Source: Acidisoma cellulosilyticum
Lineage (GTDB): Bacteria; Pseudomonadota; Alphaproteobacteria; Acetobacterales; Acetobacteraceae
Assembly: GCF_020621385.1 (NCBI RefSeq)
Contig: NZ_JAESVA010000003.1
Span: 558,001-622,000, forward strand
DNA: 64,000 nucleotides
Direction of reading: 5' to 3'
This document shows positions 24,616-33,465 of this stretch, in pieces (position 1 is the first letter of the stretch; every line of letters starts with the position of its first letter). The notes beneath the pieces were generated by a model that was not told where the DNA came from, did not search any database, and was given only the letters and a program-made list of their open reading frames with translations. Made by a program: the position numbers and the translations under genes.

Positions 24616-25320
24616 TTACTGCGCGGCCGAGGCCAGCAGGGTCGAGACATCGACGCGGATGCCCGGGCCCTGAGACGAGCTCAGCGCGGCCTTCTGCAGA
24701 TAGGTGCCCTTGGCACCCGTCGGCTTGGCCTTGGTCACCGCGTCGGTCAGCGCGCGGATATTCTCCACCAGCTTGTCCTCGTCGAAGCTCGCCTTGCCGA
24801 TACCGGCATGGATGATACCGGCCTTTTCGGCGCGGAACTCAACCTGGCCAGCCTTGGCGGCGGAAACGGCGCCCTTCACGTCCATGGTGACGGTGCCGAG
24901 CTTGGGGTTCGGCATCAGGCCACGCGGACCAAGGATCTTACCGAGACGACCGACCAGGGCCATCATGTCCGGGGTCGCGATGCAGCGGTCGAACGCGATC
25001 TCGCCGGCCTGAACCTTTTCGGCCAGGTCTTCGGCGCCGACCACGTCGGCACCAGCGGCCAGCGCTTCCTCGGCCTTCGCGCCACGGGCGAAGACGCCGA
25101 CGCGCAGCACCTTGCCGGTGCCGTTCGGCAGGCTGATCAGGCCACGGACCATCTGGTCGGCGTGACGCGGATCGATGCCGAGGTTCATCGAGAACTCAAC
25201 CGTCTCGTCAAACTTGGCGCGGGCATTGCCCTTCACCAGCTTGATGGCTTCGGCGAGCGAATAGACCTTGTTGCGGTCGAAGGTGGCGTAGCCAGCCGCA
25301 AGGCGCTTGTTCTTGGCCAT
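24616..25320 (-). CDS. rplA: 50S ribosomal protein L1
   Basis: A 234-aa L1, opening [20 protein letters not shown]. It has the family signature [18 protein letters not shown] and [19 protein letters not shown]1 forms the mobile stalk at the E site and is a known translational repressor of the L11-L1 operon. The ATG at 25320 lies 4 bp after the rplK stop. Confidence 0.98.
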   Translation of the reverse strand: MAKNKRLAAGYATFDRNKVYSLAEAIKLVKGNARAKFDETVEFSMNLGIDPRHADQMVRGLISLPNGTGKVLRVGVFARGAKAEEALAAGADVVGAEDLAEKVQAGEIAFDRCIATPDMMALVGRLGKILGPRGLMPNPKLGTVTMDVKGAVSAAKAGQVEFRAEKAGIIHAGIGKASFDEDKLVENIRALTDAVTKAKPTGAKGTYLQKAALSSSQGPGIRVDVSTLLASAAQ

Positions 25321-25324
25321 TGGA

Positions 25325-25759
25325 TCAGCCCTCCACAACCGAGAGGCCCATGGAGCGGGCAGAGCCTGCCAGCATGCGCACGGCGCCATCAACATCGTTG
25401 GCGTTCATGTGGATCATCTTCTGAGCGGCGATTTCGCGCAGCTGGGTCATCGTTACCCGGCCGACGGTCGCGCCCTTGCCCACGGTCGGCGAACCCTTCT
25501 TGATGTTCGCAGCCTTCATCAGGAAGTAGGTGTTCGGCGGGGTCTTGGTGATGAACGTAAAGGTACGGTCTGCGAAGGCGGTGATGACCACCGGAACCGG
25601 CATGCCCGGCTCCATACCTTGCGTCAACGCATTGAATTCCTTGCAGAACTGCATGATGTTCAAGCCGCGCTGACCGAGGGCGGGGCCCACCGGCGGAGAC
25701 GGATTGGCCTTACCGGCCGGGATCTGCAGCTTAACGTAGCCGACGATTTTTTTCGCCAT
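25325..25759 (-). CDS. rplK: 50S ribosomal protein L11
   Basis: A 144-aa L11, opening [20 protein letters not shown] and followed by [21 protein letters not shown]. The C-terminal rRNA-binding signature ([15 protein letters not shown]) is present. It is the first gene of the rplKAJL-rpoBC run. Upstream there is no secE or nusG: a 209-bp gap leads to ptsI on the same strand, so the promoter must lie in 25760-25968. Confidence 0.98.
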   Translation of the reverse strand: MAKKIVGYVKLQIPAGKANPSPPVGPALGQRGLNIMQFCKEFNALTQGMEPGMPVPVVITAFADRTFTFITKTPPNTYFLMKAANIKKGSPTVGKGATVGRVTMTQLREIAAQKMIHMNANDVDGAVRMLAGSARSMGLSVVEG

Positions 25760-25968
25760 AACCCTCGTTCCTGTTTAAACGCGAACAAGGACCGCGGTTC
25801 ATCCGAGGGCGGTTTCCCGTCCTCTCCCGCGTTCCGATAGAGGGGGGCGACATAAAGGAAGGACCGGTCAGAGTCCAGCGATGTGACAGAATAGCGATTG
25901 CCGATCTGGTATGCTGACCCAGGTGCAGATCAGACCCGCGATGCGGCGGCCAGAGGGTCAGACGGAAG
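25760..25968 (-). promoter_or_regulatory. Upstream region of the rplK-rpoC operon
   Basis: This 209-bp gap separates ptsI from rplK. It must hold the operon promoter, unless ptsI transcripts read through. I see no clear consensus -35/-10 pair and no tRNA, secE or nusG remnant. Confidence 0.35.
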
Positions 25969-27810
25969 TCAGAGCGACTTCTCCGCGAATTCCTCGACCA
26001 GCGCGCGGATCTCAGCGGGTTCGGTCTGTTCCATCACTCGCCGCGCAAGCCTGGCGCAATCGGCGATCGAGACGCTGCGGACCACAAGCTTCACCTTCGG
26101 CACGGCACTCGCGTTCATGCTGAGCGCGCGCAGACCAAGGCCCAGCAACAGCGGTGTCAGCTTCGGATTGGCCGCCATCTCGCCGCAGACCGAAACCGGC
26201 TTGCGCAGGCGCAGGCTGGCCTCGACCGTGAATTGAACCAGCCGCAACAGCCCCGGATGCAAGGGGTCATAGAGCTTCGCGACTTCGATATCGCCACGAT
26301 CGGCCGCCATCGCATACATCGTCAGGTCATTGGTGCCGATGGCGAAGAAATCGGCTTCCAGGGCCAAGGCATCGGCCGAAAGGGCTGCCGCCGGCGTCTC
26401 GATCATAATGCCGAGCGGCGGCATCCGCGCCGGCAATTCCTCCCCCCGGCGTTTCAGACGGCGGACGACCTTGTGCAGAATGTCCCGCGTGGCGCGAACC
26501 TCATCGATCGACGTCACCATCGGCAGCAGGATATTCACCGGCCCCCGCGCGCCCGCGCGCAGAATCGCCGCCAGCTGCGTCTCCAGAAGCTCCGGATTGC
26601 GCAGCAGCATGCGGATGCCGCGTAGGCCAAGGGCCGGGTTGATGCCGGAAATCTCGGTCGTGAAGCCGCTATTCTGCAGCGCCTCGATCTCTTTCTCGCC
26701 ACCCCAGTCGAGCACGCGGATGGTGACGGGATCGCCCTCCATGGCCTCGACGGCCTGACCGTAAACCTCCGTCTGCTCATCCTCGTCGGGCAGCTCTGCC
26801 CGGTTCATGAACATGAATTCGCTGCGGAAAAGCCCGATACCCTCGACGCCGGCCTGGGCGATCAGCGGCAGTTCCAGCGGCACTTCCAGATTGGCGAGCA
26901 ATTCCACAGCCTGCCCGTCCGTGGTTTCGGCAGCCAGACGGCGCAGCTGGGCCAGCTTCTGCCGTTCGCGCGCGAAATTGGCCGAAGACCGCTTGGCGGC
27001 GGCCATGGTAGCAGGGCCAGGATTGAGCGTGACGGTGCCGGCACCACCGTCCAGCACCAGCAGCGCGCCGCTGCGGATGACGTCGGTGACACCCTCGGCG
27101 CCCAGGATCGACGGAATGCCCAAGGCGCGCAACATGACGGCAGTATGGCCGTCCGTGCCGCCCTCCTCGGTCACGACACCCGCCAATCGGGCGGGGCTGA
27201 GCAATGCCGCGTCAGCCGGGCGCAGCGTATCGATGACGAGGATGGTGCCTTGCGCGAGCTTGGCGAAGCTCTGAAACGGCGTCTCGGTCAGGTTGCGGAT
27301 CAGCCGCCGCCCGATTTCGCGGATTTCCTCGGCCCGCCGCTTCAGGCCGGCGCGGTCGCGGTCGGGCATGGCCAGAATGGTCGCCGCCAGATCCTCGACC
27401 TCGTCATGCACCGCGGTCTCGGCCGCTGACAGGCTTTCGATGCGCTTCCGCACGCCCCGCAGCAGGCGCGACGGCCCGATCATCTGCATATAAGCGTCAA
27501 GCAGCGGTTCCAGCTCGGCCGCGCCCTCGGCCGGCAGCATCGCGAGCTGGCTGCGGAGCTTCGTCAGCTGGCGGCGGGATTTTTTGATCGCGCCATCGAA
27601 CCGGTCGAGTTCACCGTCGACGGCGTCCGCCTCGATCGCGACCGAGGTCAGAACCGGGCTCTGATCTTCAAAAAGATAGGCGGGGCCGACGGCAATGCCG
27701 GAGACGATGGGCAGGCCCGTGAACAGCCGCTCGGGCAAGACTTCCGTGTCGGTCCCGAGGTCTCTGGCCGCGCGCGGCCTGGGTGCCGCCTTTTGCTCAG
27801 TCTTCCTCAT
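25969..27810 (-). CDS. ptsI: Phosphoenolpyruvate-protein phosphotransferase (enzyme I)
   Basis: A 613-aa enzyme I without a GAF domain. The phosphohistidine is His222 in EEGGTDGHTAVMLRALGIPS. The PEP-binding barrel shows GLFRSEFMFMNR, PALGLRGIRM, FFAIGTNDLTMYAM and CGEMAANP. It transfers phosphate from PEP to HPr. The start overlaps the HPr gene end by 14 bp. With HPr, EIIA-Man, RapZ and HprK upstream and no EIIB/EIIC permease nearby, it appears to serve a regulatory PTS. Confidence 0.95.
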   Translation of the reverse strand: MRKTEQKAAPRPRAARDLGTDTEVLPERLFTGLPIVSGIAVGPAYLFEDQSPVLTSVAIEADAVDGELDRFDGAIKKSRRQLTKLRSQLAMLPAEGAAELEPLLDAYMQMIGPSRLLRGVRKRIESLSAAETAVHDEVEDLAATILAMPDRDRAGLKRRAEEIREIGRRLIRNLTETPFQSFAKLAQGTILVIDTLRPADAALLSPARLAGVVTEEGGTDGHTAVMLRALGIPSILGAEGVTDVIRSGALLVLDGGAGTVTLNPGPATMAAAKRSSANFARERQKLAQLRRLAAETTDGQAVELLANLEVPLELPLIAQAGVEGIGLFRSEFMFMNRAELPDEDEQTEVYGQAVEAMEGDPVTIRVLDWGGEKEIEALQNSGFTTEISGINPALGLRGIRMLLRNPELLETQLAAILRAGARGPVNILLPMVTSIDEVRATRDILHKVVRRLKRRGEELPARMPPLGIMIETPAAALSADALALEADFFAIGTNDLTMYAMAADRGDIEVAKLYDPLHPGLLRLVQFTVEASLRLRKPVSVCGEMAANPKLTPLLLGLGLRALSMNASAVPKVKLVVRSVSIADCARLARRVMEQTEPAEIRALVEEFAEKSL

Positions 27811-28120
27811 GGAAGCCGGCTTCGATCAGAGCGGCAACCGCGTCGAGCGCTTCCTTGGCGTCCCAGCCTTCGACCGTCACGGTCACCTTCGACCCGATGC
27901 CGGCGCCGAGCATCATCAAACCCATGATCGACCGCGCGGAAACCGTCTGGCCATCCTTGGCGAGGTTGATTTCCGCCCCGAACTGCTCGGCCAGCGTCAC
28001 CAGCTTGGCCGCCGCACGCGCATGCAGCCCGCGCTTATTGACGATGAGAATGTGGCGGGACAGGGCCGAACCGCCCCCCATCGCGTCATCCGGGCTGAAA
28101 CACGGACGCCGATTGATCAC
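27797..28120 (-). CDS. ptsH: Phosphocarrier protein HPr
   Basis: A 107-aa HPr. The catalytic His33 is in KRGLHARAAAKL. The regulatory serine target of HprK is Ser64 in ARSIMGLMML. The canonical HPr start is near residue 19, so this protein carries a short N-terminal extension. Alternatively the true start is the ATG at 28081 (94 aa). I kept the GTG at 28120 because it overlaps the EIIA stop (GTGA), like other genes in this operon. Confidence 0.92.
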   Translation of the reverse strand: MINRRPCFSPDDAMGGGSALSRHILIVNKRGLHARAAAKLVTLAEQFGAEINLAKDGQTVSARSIMGLMMLGAGIGSKVTVTVEGWDAKEALDAVAALIEAGFHEED

Positions 28121-28533
28121 CCGCAGCTTCCGCGCACGCCCTGCAAGACCTGGGAGGCGCAGGCGATGTATTTGCGTCCGGCTTCCTGGGCACAGGTGAC
28201 GGCGCTCTGCAGCGTCTGCTGACCGCGCACCTTCGCGAGCTTGACCAGCATCGGCAGATTGACGCCGGCGATCACCTCGACCTCTCGCGAATCCATGAGC
28301 GAGATCGCCAGATTGCTGGGCGTGCCGCCGAACATGTCGGTGAGCAAAACCACACCGTCCCCGGAATCGACACGGTCGATCGAGCGCTGAATGTCGCGCC
28401 GCCGATCCTCCATGTTGTCATCGGGACCGATGCACACCGTCTCCACCCCGCATTGGGGTCCAACGACATGCTCCATTGCCGACCGCAACTCTTCGGCGAG
28501 ATGGCCGTGAGTAACGAGCACAAGACCGATCAT
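28117..28533 (-). CDS. PTS EIIA, mannose family
   Basis: A 138-aa EIIA-Man domain protein. The phosphorylated His9 is in MIGLVLVTHGHLAEEL, and LLTDMFGGTPSN is typical of this family. It accepts phosphate from HPr. No cognate EIIB/C/D lies nearby. In alphaproteobacteria such stand-alone EIIA-Man proteins usually act in regulation. The gene sits between rapZ (36 bp upstream) and ptsH. Confidence 0.93.
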   Translation of the reverse strand: MIGLVLVTHGHLAEELRSAMEHVVGPQCGVETVCIGPDDNMEDRRRDIQRSIDRVDSGDGVVLLTDMFGGTPSNLAISLMDSREVEVIAGVNLPMLVKLAKVRGQQTLQSAVTCAQEAGRKYIACASQVLQGVRGSCG

Positions 28534-28569
28534 AATGAGTTCAGTGGCCTCCCATGGCCAGACGAGGGT

Positions 28570-29469
28570 TCATGCAGCGACCGAACCCGTCATACCTTTT
28601 TCACGGTCAGACCGATCAAGCTCTCGATGCACAACCATCGCTTGCCAACCCGCTTCCCGTAACAACTTAGCCAATGTTTCGATCAGAAAAACGGAGCGAT
28701 GACGTCCACCAGAACATCCGATCGCGACGGTGACATATTTCTTACCTTCCTGCACGAAACGCGGCAGCAAAAGCAAGACCATCGATCGGATGAGGTCCTG
28801 GAACGCAGCATAGTCCGGATCTTGCGCCACATATGCGCAAACTTCCGCATCCAATCCAGTGCGCGGCCTCAGCGTCTGATCGTAGTGTGGATTGCGCAGG
28901 AAGCGGGCGTCGAAGACAAGATCGGCCTCGGCCGGTAAACCGGCCCGATAAGCGAACGAAATCAAGGTCAGAGACAGGCCCTCGTCCTGGGACAGGCCGA
29001 AACGCTGGCCAATCCTCTGCCGCAATACTGGCAGCGGTAAAGTCGAGGTATCGAGGACAAGGTCGGCTGCGGCCTGCAAGGCGTCGATCAGCGCACGCTC
29101 GGCGGCGATCCCGTCCCGCACCTGGCCCTGCGGCGCCAGAGGATGGCGGCGCCGCGTCTCGGTATAACGGCGGAGGAGCACCGCATCATCCGCGGTCGCG
29201 AAAACCATTTCCGGCGTGATCTCGGTTTCGGCCTTGAAGCGCTCGATCGCGGCCAGCACGGCACTGGCCTCAAAACCGCGCGTGCGGGCGTCGAGACCGA
29301 TGGCGAGCGCTCTGTCGGTTCGCGAAAGCAGTTCATCGAGCAGCGAGAAAGGCGGATTATCGACCGTCTCGTAACCCAGGTCTTCCAGCGTATGGAGGAT
29401 GGAGGATTTGCCGGCGCCGGACAGGCCTGTCACCAAAACGATGCGTCGCTGCGGAGCCGGCGTCGTCAC
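28570..29469 (-). CDS. rapZ: RNase adapter / nucleotide-binding protein RapZ
   Basis: A 299-aa protein with an N-terminal Walker A (VTGLSGAGKSSIL) and TVDNPPFSLLDEL. The C-terminal domain is typical of RapZ, including VTVAIGCSGGRHRSVFLIETLA. In Escherichia coli RapZ guides RNase E to the small RNA GlmZ; its role in alphaproteobacteria is less clear. It overlaps hprK by 4 bp. The hprK-rapZ-EIIA-ptsH-ptsI order is characteristic of proteobacterial regulatory PTS loci. Confidence 0.93.
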   Translation of the reverse strand: MTTPAPQRRIVLVTGLSGAGKSSILHTLEDLGYETVDNPPFSLLDELLSRTDRALAIGLDARTRGFEASAVLAAIERFKAETEITPEMVFATADDAVLLRRYTETRRRHPLAPQGQVRDGIAAERALIDALQAAADLVLDTSTLPLPVLRQRIGQRFGLSQDEGLSLTLISFAYRAGLPAEADLVFDARFLRNPHYDQTLRPRTGLDAEVCAYVAQDPDYAAFQDLIRSMVLLLLPRFVQEGKKYVTVAIGCSGGRHRSVFLIETLAKLLREAGWQAMVVHRELDRSDREKGMTGSVAA

Positions 29470-29903
29470 GCGAAGGCACCGGTAAAGGCGCCGGTCTGTT
29501 GCCTGGCGCGCCCGGTGACGGTGTCGAAGGCCAGGGTCAGCAGCTGGGCGGCATTGGCCGGGCGCGGGTCGATCGCGATCGCCGGCAGGTCCAGCACAGG
29601 GTCGCGTCGCGGTTCAGGCAAGCGCGGCGGCGTGCGATGCGCCAGCTGCGCAACCAGGACCGGACGGGCGCTTTCGACAAAAGGAAACCGCATGATGCCG
29701 AGGCCTCTGACCTCGATCAACCCCGCCAGAGTTTCGGGCGGCCTTGCCATGCCGTCCTCCCCGATCGCCACCTGATCATCCGCCACCAGATCGAACCCCC
29801 GGTCGAGCAAACGCAAAAGCAGGTCGGATTTGCCGGAACCGGGCTCGCCGGTCAGCACAATCCCCAACCCGTCTCGCGCGGCACAACTCGCATGCATCAG
29901 CAT
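29466..29903 (-). CDS. hprK: HPr kinase/phosphorylase, short alphaproteobacterial form
   Basis: About 145 aa, only the catalytic domain; the N-terminal domain of Firmicutes HprK is missing. The P-loop is GIVLTGEPGSGKSDLLLRLL, followed by LVADDQVAI and the signature IEVRGLGIMRFPFV. It phosphorylates HPr on the regulatory serine (Ser64 of the neighbouring HPr). I chose the ATG at 29903, matching usual family starts. The frame is open to about 29969 through TTG/GTG codons. No sensor kinase/regulator pair precedes it, unlike in many rhizobia. Confidence 0.88.
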   Translation of the reverse strand: MLMHASCAARDGLGIVLTGEPGSGKSDLLLRLLDRGFDLVADDQVAIGEDGMARPPETLAGLIEVRGLGIMRFPFVESARPVLVAQLAHRTPPRLPEPRRDPVLDLPAIAIDPRPANAAQLLTLAFDTVTGRARQQTGAFTGAFA

Positions 29904-30053
29904 CGGGCGGACAATGCGGCAAGACCGAGGCGGGGGAAAGCGGCAATCGTAAAACACGCCACCGCACAAAGGTTATCCCAAGATAATCCCCAGGACTCCA
30001 AGACAGGGTCCGCAGGAGAGTGGGGACAATAAGAATCCAGATATATTGTAGAG

Positions 30054-30836
30054 TTACGGAAACTCCTTCGACCGTGAGGCGAAGACCGAGACCGGCTCGC
30101 CCACAGTCTTATCCACAGGGTTGTGGATTCTTGCCTCAAGCTGCGTCCAGGCCTCATCCAGGGCGGAAACCAGACCGGCCCGGTTCAAACCGGCCGGCAG
30201 CGGCGCCCCGATGACGATGTCGATCACCCCCGGCCGCTTGGTGAAGGCATTGCGGCCCCAATGCGCGCCTGAATTGGTGGCGACCGGGATCACCGGCACG
30301 CCCATAGCCCCGGCCAGCGCCGCGACACCCGGCTGAATGACGCGCGGCTCGCCGGGTCCGGCGCGCGTGCCTTGCGGAAAGATCACCACCTGGCGCCCGT
30401 CGTCGCGCGCGGCCTGACCGTCGCGGATGAGATCGCGGATGGCGCGCGAACCGGCGCGGCGGTCGACCGCGATCATGCCCGAGGGTTTCATCAGGCGGCC
30501 GAAGACCGGCACCTTCAGCAATTCCTGCTTGAGGACATAGGCGGGCTTCGGCAGCAGCATCCAGACGGCCGTATCGAAGGCCGATTGATGGATGGAGGCG
30601 ATCAGCGCCGGCCCTTCTAAAGGCAGGTGTTCAAGCCCGGAGACCCGCACGCGGATACCGCAGCACAGGCGTAGAAGGCGGATCAGCACCAGCGCCCAGG
30701 CACGGCCCAACCGGGTGATCTGCTTTTCCCGCCCGGTGACGAGATAGAGATAGCCCCAGAGGCTGTAGAAGGTGGTGACGGCGACGAAGCCGATATTGAA
30801 CGACAAGGACGTGACCGTCAGCCACAGGCGCTTCAT
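30054..30836 (-). CDS. plsC: 1-acyl-sn-glycerol-3-phosphate acyltransferase (PlsC family)
   Basis: A 260-aa membrane acyltransferase with an N-terminal hydrophobic segment (VTSLSFNIGFVAVTTFYSLW). The HX4D catalytic motif is in ASIHQSAFDTAVW. The FPQGTR block and PVIPVATNSG follow. It adds the second acyl chain in phosphatidic acid synthesis. The start overlaps the ydcF-like stop (ATGA), placing it in the ftsE-ftsX-ydcF-plsC operon. Confidence 0.9.
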   Translation of the reverse strand: MKRLWLTVTSLSFNIGFVAVTTFYSLWGYLYLVTGREKQITRLGRAWALVLIRLLRLCCGIRVRVSGLEHLPLEGPALIASIHQSAFDTAVWMLLPKPAYVLKQELLKVPVFGRLMKPSGMIAVDRRAGSRAIRDLIRDGQAARDDGRQVVIFPQGTRAGPGEPRVIQPGVAALAGAMGVPVIPVATNSGAHWGRNAFTKRPGVIDIVIGAPLPAGLNRAGLVSALDEAWTQLEARIHNPVDKTVGEPVSVFASRSKEFP

Positions 30837-31528
30837 GCGTCGTGTATCCCTCGGAGAAAGCTGGCGAGCCGCGCGAAGCGCAGCTCGGCCAGCAGCCATT
30901 TCGTGTATTCAGAGACCAGCAGCCGCCATACATGCGGCCGAGAGCCGTCGTAAATCGCGGTCGGCTGCACCCGCATGGGGTAAAGCACCACATCCGGCAT
31001 GGAGCGTGACAATTCCAGCATGGCGCGCGGCATGTGATAGCCCGCCGTGACCACGATCAATGTCTGGATATGGTGGGCCTGCACCCAGCCCGATGTCTCG
31101 TCGGCATTGCCGACCGTGGTCTGCGCCTGATGGCCGAGCGTGATATGCGACGCCGCCGGCGGCCGGGCGAGATGCGCCGACCGCTCCATATCGCGCAGCG
31201 ACACGCTGGCCGGCACGCCCGAGATCAGCAACTGGTCCGCTCGTCCTTCGTTCAGCATCTGAAAGGCCGTCGCCAGGCGATCCTCGCCGCCCGTCAGCAC
31301 GACGATGCCGTCCGCCCGCGGCGGCGGTACGGAGGGCATATAGGTATTGAGCAGAAACCACAGAAAACCGCCGCACCAGGCGGTCAACGCCAGCATCGCG
31401 GTCAGCGCCGCGATGCGCGCGCCGATCCGGCTCGGCGGCAGGCGTCCGGACCTCTGGCGGGCCGCGTCCGATTTTTGCCGCGGCGTGCGCCGGCGTCGGC
31501 GCGGCGTTACGGCAGGCGTCTGAGCCAT
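30833..31528 (-). CDS. YdcF/SanA-like DUF218 membrane protein
   Basis: A 231-aa protein with a basic N-terminus, a transmembrane segment near residues 38-62 (ALTAMLALTAWCGGFLWFLL), then a DUF218 domain (PRADGIVVLTGGEDRLATAF, AQTTVGNADETSGW, LIVVTAGYHMPRAMLELSR). DUF218 proteins are linked to envelope integrity, but no reaction is established. The ATG at 31528 lies inside the end of ftsX (22-bp overlap). A longer upstream frame is rejected as ftsX shadow. Confidence 0.82.
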   Translation of the reverse strand: MAQTPAVTPRRRRRTPRQKSDAARQRSGRLPPSRIGARIAALTAMLALTAWCGGFLWFLLNTYMPSVPPPRADGIVVLTGGEDRLATAFQMLNEGRADQLLISGVPASVSLRDMERSAHLARPPAASHITLGHQAQTTVGNADETSGWVQAHHIQTLIVVTAGYHMPRAMLELSRSMPDVVLYPMRVQPTAIYDGSRPHVWRLLVSEYTKWLLAELRFARLASFLRGIHDA

Positions 31529-32526
31529 CGGCGGACGGTGCCTTCGGCGGTGACATAGCCGATGGCCGCCGCCGCCAGCGGCAAAGCCGGCAAAGCAATC
31601 CAAAGCGGCAGCGGCAGAGCGATCAGCGGTGTCTGATCGGTGACGGCGGCATTCCCCTGTGCGAAAGGTGCCGCGAGATAGGCGAGCCAAAGCAGAACAG
31701 GCAGTGCGGCCAGCGCACCGCCGACCCCGCCGGCCGCCGCCAGCCGCATGGCGCGGCGCGCGAAGCGGCCGGCAATATAGGCGTCGGTCGCGCCCAGCCC
31801 ATGCACGATCTCGATCGCATCGCGCCGCGCGGACAGGCCCGCACGGGTCGCGACGGTGACGACCGCAATGGCCACGCCCACAACCAGAAGCAGCATGACG
31901 GCGGCACAGGCCTGCAGGCTGCGCGCCAGCGCCGAGAGGCGGGCGGCCCAGACATCCGCGCTTTCCGTCGCGGTATCGGGTGCGGCGGCCGCGAGCTTGG
32001 CCGACAGGTCGTCCGGCAAGACGCTGCCGGGCGTGAGTGTCACAGCGATCACCGCCGGCAGCGGCAGTGCGAGGGTGGTGCCGGCGTCGCCCAGCCAGGG
32101 CTTGAGGAGCTTGGCCAGATCGTCGCTGCTCATCGGTTTGGCGGCCAGGACGCCGGGTTCCGCCCGCAGGATCGCCATGACCGCCGCCAACCGCGCGCCA
32201 TGGCCGCTGGCTGCCGGGTCATCCGGCGTCGGCACCTGAATGGTCAGCTCGGCCTCCGCCCCCTGCTGCCAGTGCTGGGCCAGCATGGCGGTCGCCAGGG
32301 CGCCGGCTAAGGCCAGCGCCGCCAGGAAAGCCATCGCGGCGACCAGGAACGGCAGCAGACGATCGGACAGCGCGCGTTTCAGCCCGAGATCGTCGAAGCC
32401 GACGGGACGCAGCCGGCCGGCCGCCTTGCCGCGCCGTCGCGACGGCGGCGGGTTGCGCGGCGCTACAGGCGGCGGCGATGTCGGCGCGCGCGGTCCGCTC
32501 ATCGGCGGGCGTGGACTGTCACTCAT
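31507..32526 (-). CDS. ftsX: Cell division protein FtsX
   Basis: A 339-aa permease-like protein with a Pro/Arg-rich cytoplasmic N-terminus. The first transmembrane helix (LPFLVAAMAFLAALALAGAL) is followed by a periplasmic loop and three further helices at the C-terminus, the FtsX topology. With FtsE it forms an ABC-type complex that regulates cell-wall hydrolases at the septum. It overlaps ftsE by 8 bp. Confidence 0.88.
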   Translation of the reverse strand: MSDSPRPPMSGPRAPTSPPPVAPRNPPPSRRRGKAAGRLRPVGFDDLGLKRALSDRLLPFLVAAMAFLAALALAGALATAMLAQHWQQGAEAELTIQVPTPDDPAASGHGARLAAVMAILRAEPGVLAAKPMSSDDLAKLLKPWLGDAGTTLALPLPAVIAVTLTPGSVLPDDLSAKLAAAAPDTATESADVWAARLSALARSLQACAAVMLLLVVGVAIAVVTVATRAGLSARRDAIEIVHGLGATDAYIAGRFARRAMRLAAAGGVGGALAALPVLLWLAYLAAPFAQGNAAVTDQTPLIALPLPLWIALPALPLAAAAIGYVTAEGTVRRWLRRLP

Positions 32527-33190
32527 CCTGAACCAGATGTCCGGAATCGAGGCTCAAGGTCCGCGCCGGATAGCGCGCCATCAGGGATTGGTTATGCGTC
32601 GCGACGATCGCCGTCGTGCCCAGACGGTTGAGTTCCTGGAACAGCTGCATCAGCCGTTCGGCCTGGGCATCGTCCAGATTGCCCGTCGGCTCGTCCGCCA
32701 GCAGCATGGCGGGGCGATTGATGACGGCGCGCGCAATGGCGACGCGCTGCTGCTCGCCGCCCGAAAGCTCGTAGGGATGGGAATCGATCTTCGCGGCCAG
32801 ACCCACCCATCGCAACATTTCCATGACATCTGCCCGGATCTGGCCCTCCGGCCGGCCGGCGATGCGCAGCGGCAGCGCCACATTGTCAAAGGCCGTCAGA
32901 TGCGGCAGCAGACGGAAATCCTGAAACACGACGCCGATCCGCCGGCGCAGGCGCGGCAATTGGCGCCGCTCGGCGCGGCCGATATCCTTGCCCTGAATGA
33001 TCATCCGCCCGCGCGACGGGCGCACCGCCAGATAGATCATGCGCATCAGGCTGGTCTTGCCGGCGCCCGAAGGGCCGGTCAGCCAGCGAAACCCGCCCTC
33101 CGGCACATGAAAGCTGAGGTCGTGCAGCACCTCTGCCTGGGCCGCGCGTCCGGCCCCATAGCGCAGGCTCACCGCTTCAAGACGGATCAT
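32519..33190 (-). CDS. ftsE: Cell division ATP-binding protein FtsE
   Basis: A 223-aa ABC ATPase. The Walker A is GPSGAGKTSLMRMIY, the signature LSGGEQQRVAIARA, the Walker B MLLADEPTGNLD, with VATHNQ at the switch histidine. MIRLEAVSLRYG is the usual FtsE N-terminus. It is first in the ftsE-ftsX-ydcF-plsC operon and divergent from the zinc-ribbon gene across a 275-bp gap. Confidence 0.94.
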   Translation of the reverse strand: MIRLEAVSLRYGAGRAAQAEVLHDLSFHVPEGGFRWLTGPSGAGKTSLMRMIYLAVRPSRGRMIIQGKDIGRAERRQLPRLRRRIGVVFQDFRLLPHLTAFDNVALPLRIAGRPEGQIRADVMEMLRWVGLAAKIDSHPYELSGGEQQRVAIARAVINRPAMLLADEPTGNLDDAQAERLMQLFQELNRLGTTAIVATHNQSLMARYPARTLSLDSGHLVQDE

Positions 33191-33465
33191 GGATGCTCAT
33201 CGGTCGAGGGCATGGCGACAATCTAACCTGAATTCGACGCGCATGCGCCATCACAAGCCATGCGGTCGGCTGACCGAGGCAAACGGACCGCCCGCCGAGG
33301 CAGTGGGGTTCAGGCAAAACGGCGATTCTCTTCCAAACATGCAGAATAGTTTCGGGTGTGGATCACGCGACGTCAGACAGAGGATTGCACGCGGCGCCGC
33401 TCTTGGCCACAATCCGAGGCTTAAACAATGGGTTGGTTCGATCCAACACAAGGGTAAAGCCGCAG
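33191..33465. promoter_or_regulatory. Divergent promoter region, ftsE and zinc-ribbon gene
   Basis: This 275-bp gap lies between two divergent genes and must hold both promoters. I see no clear consensus promoter, repeat or RNA gene in it. Confidence 0.3.
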
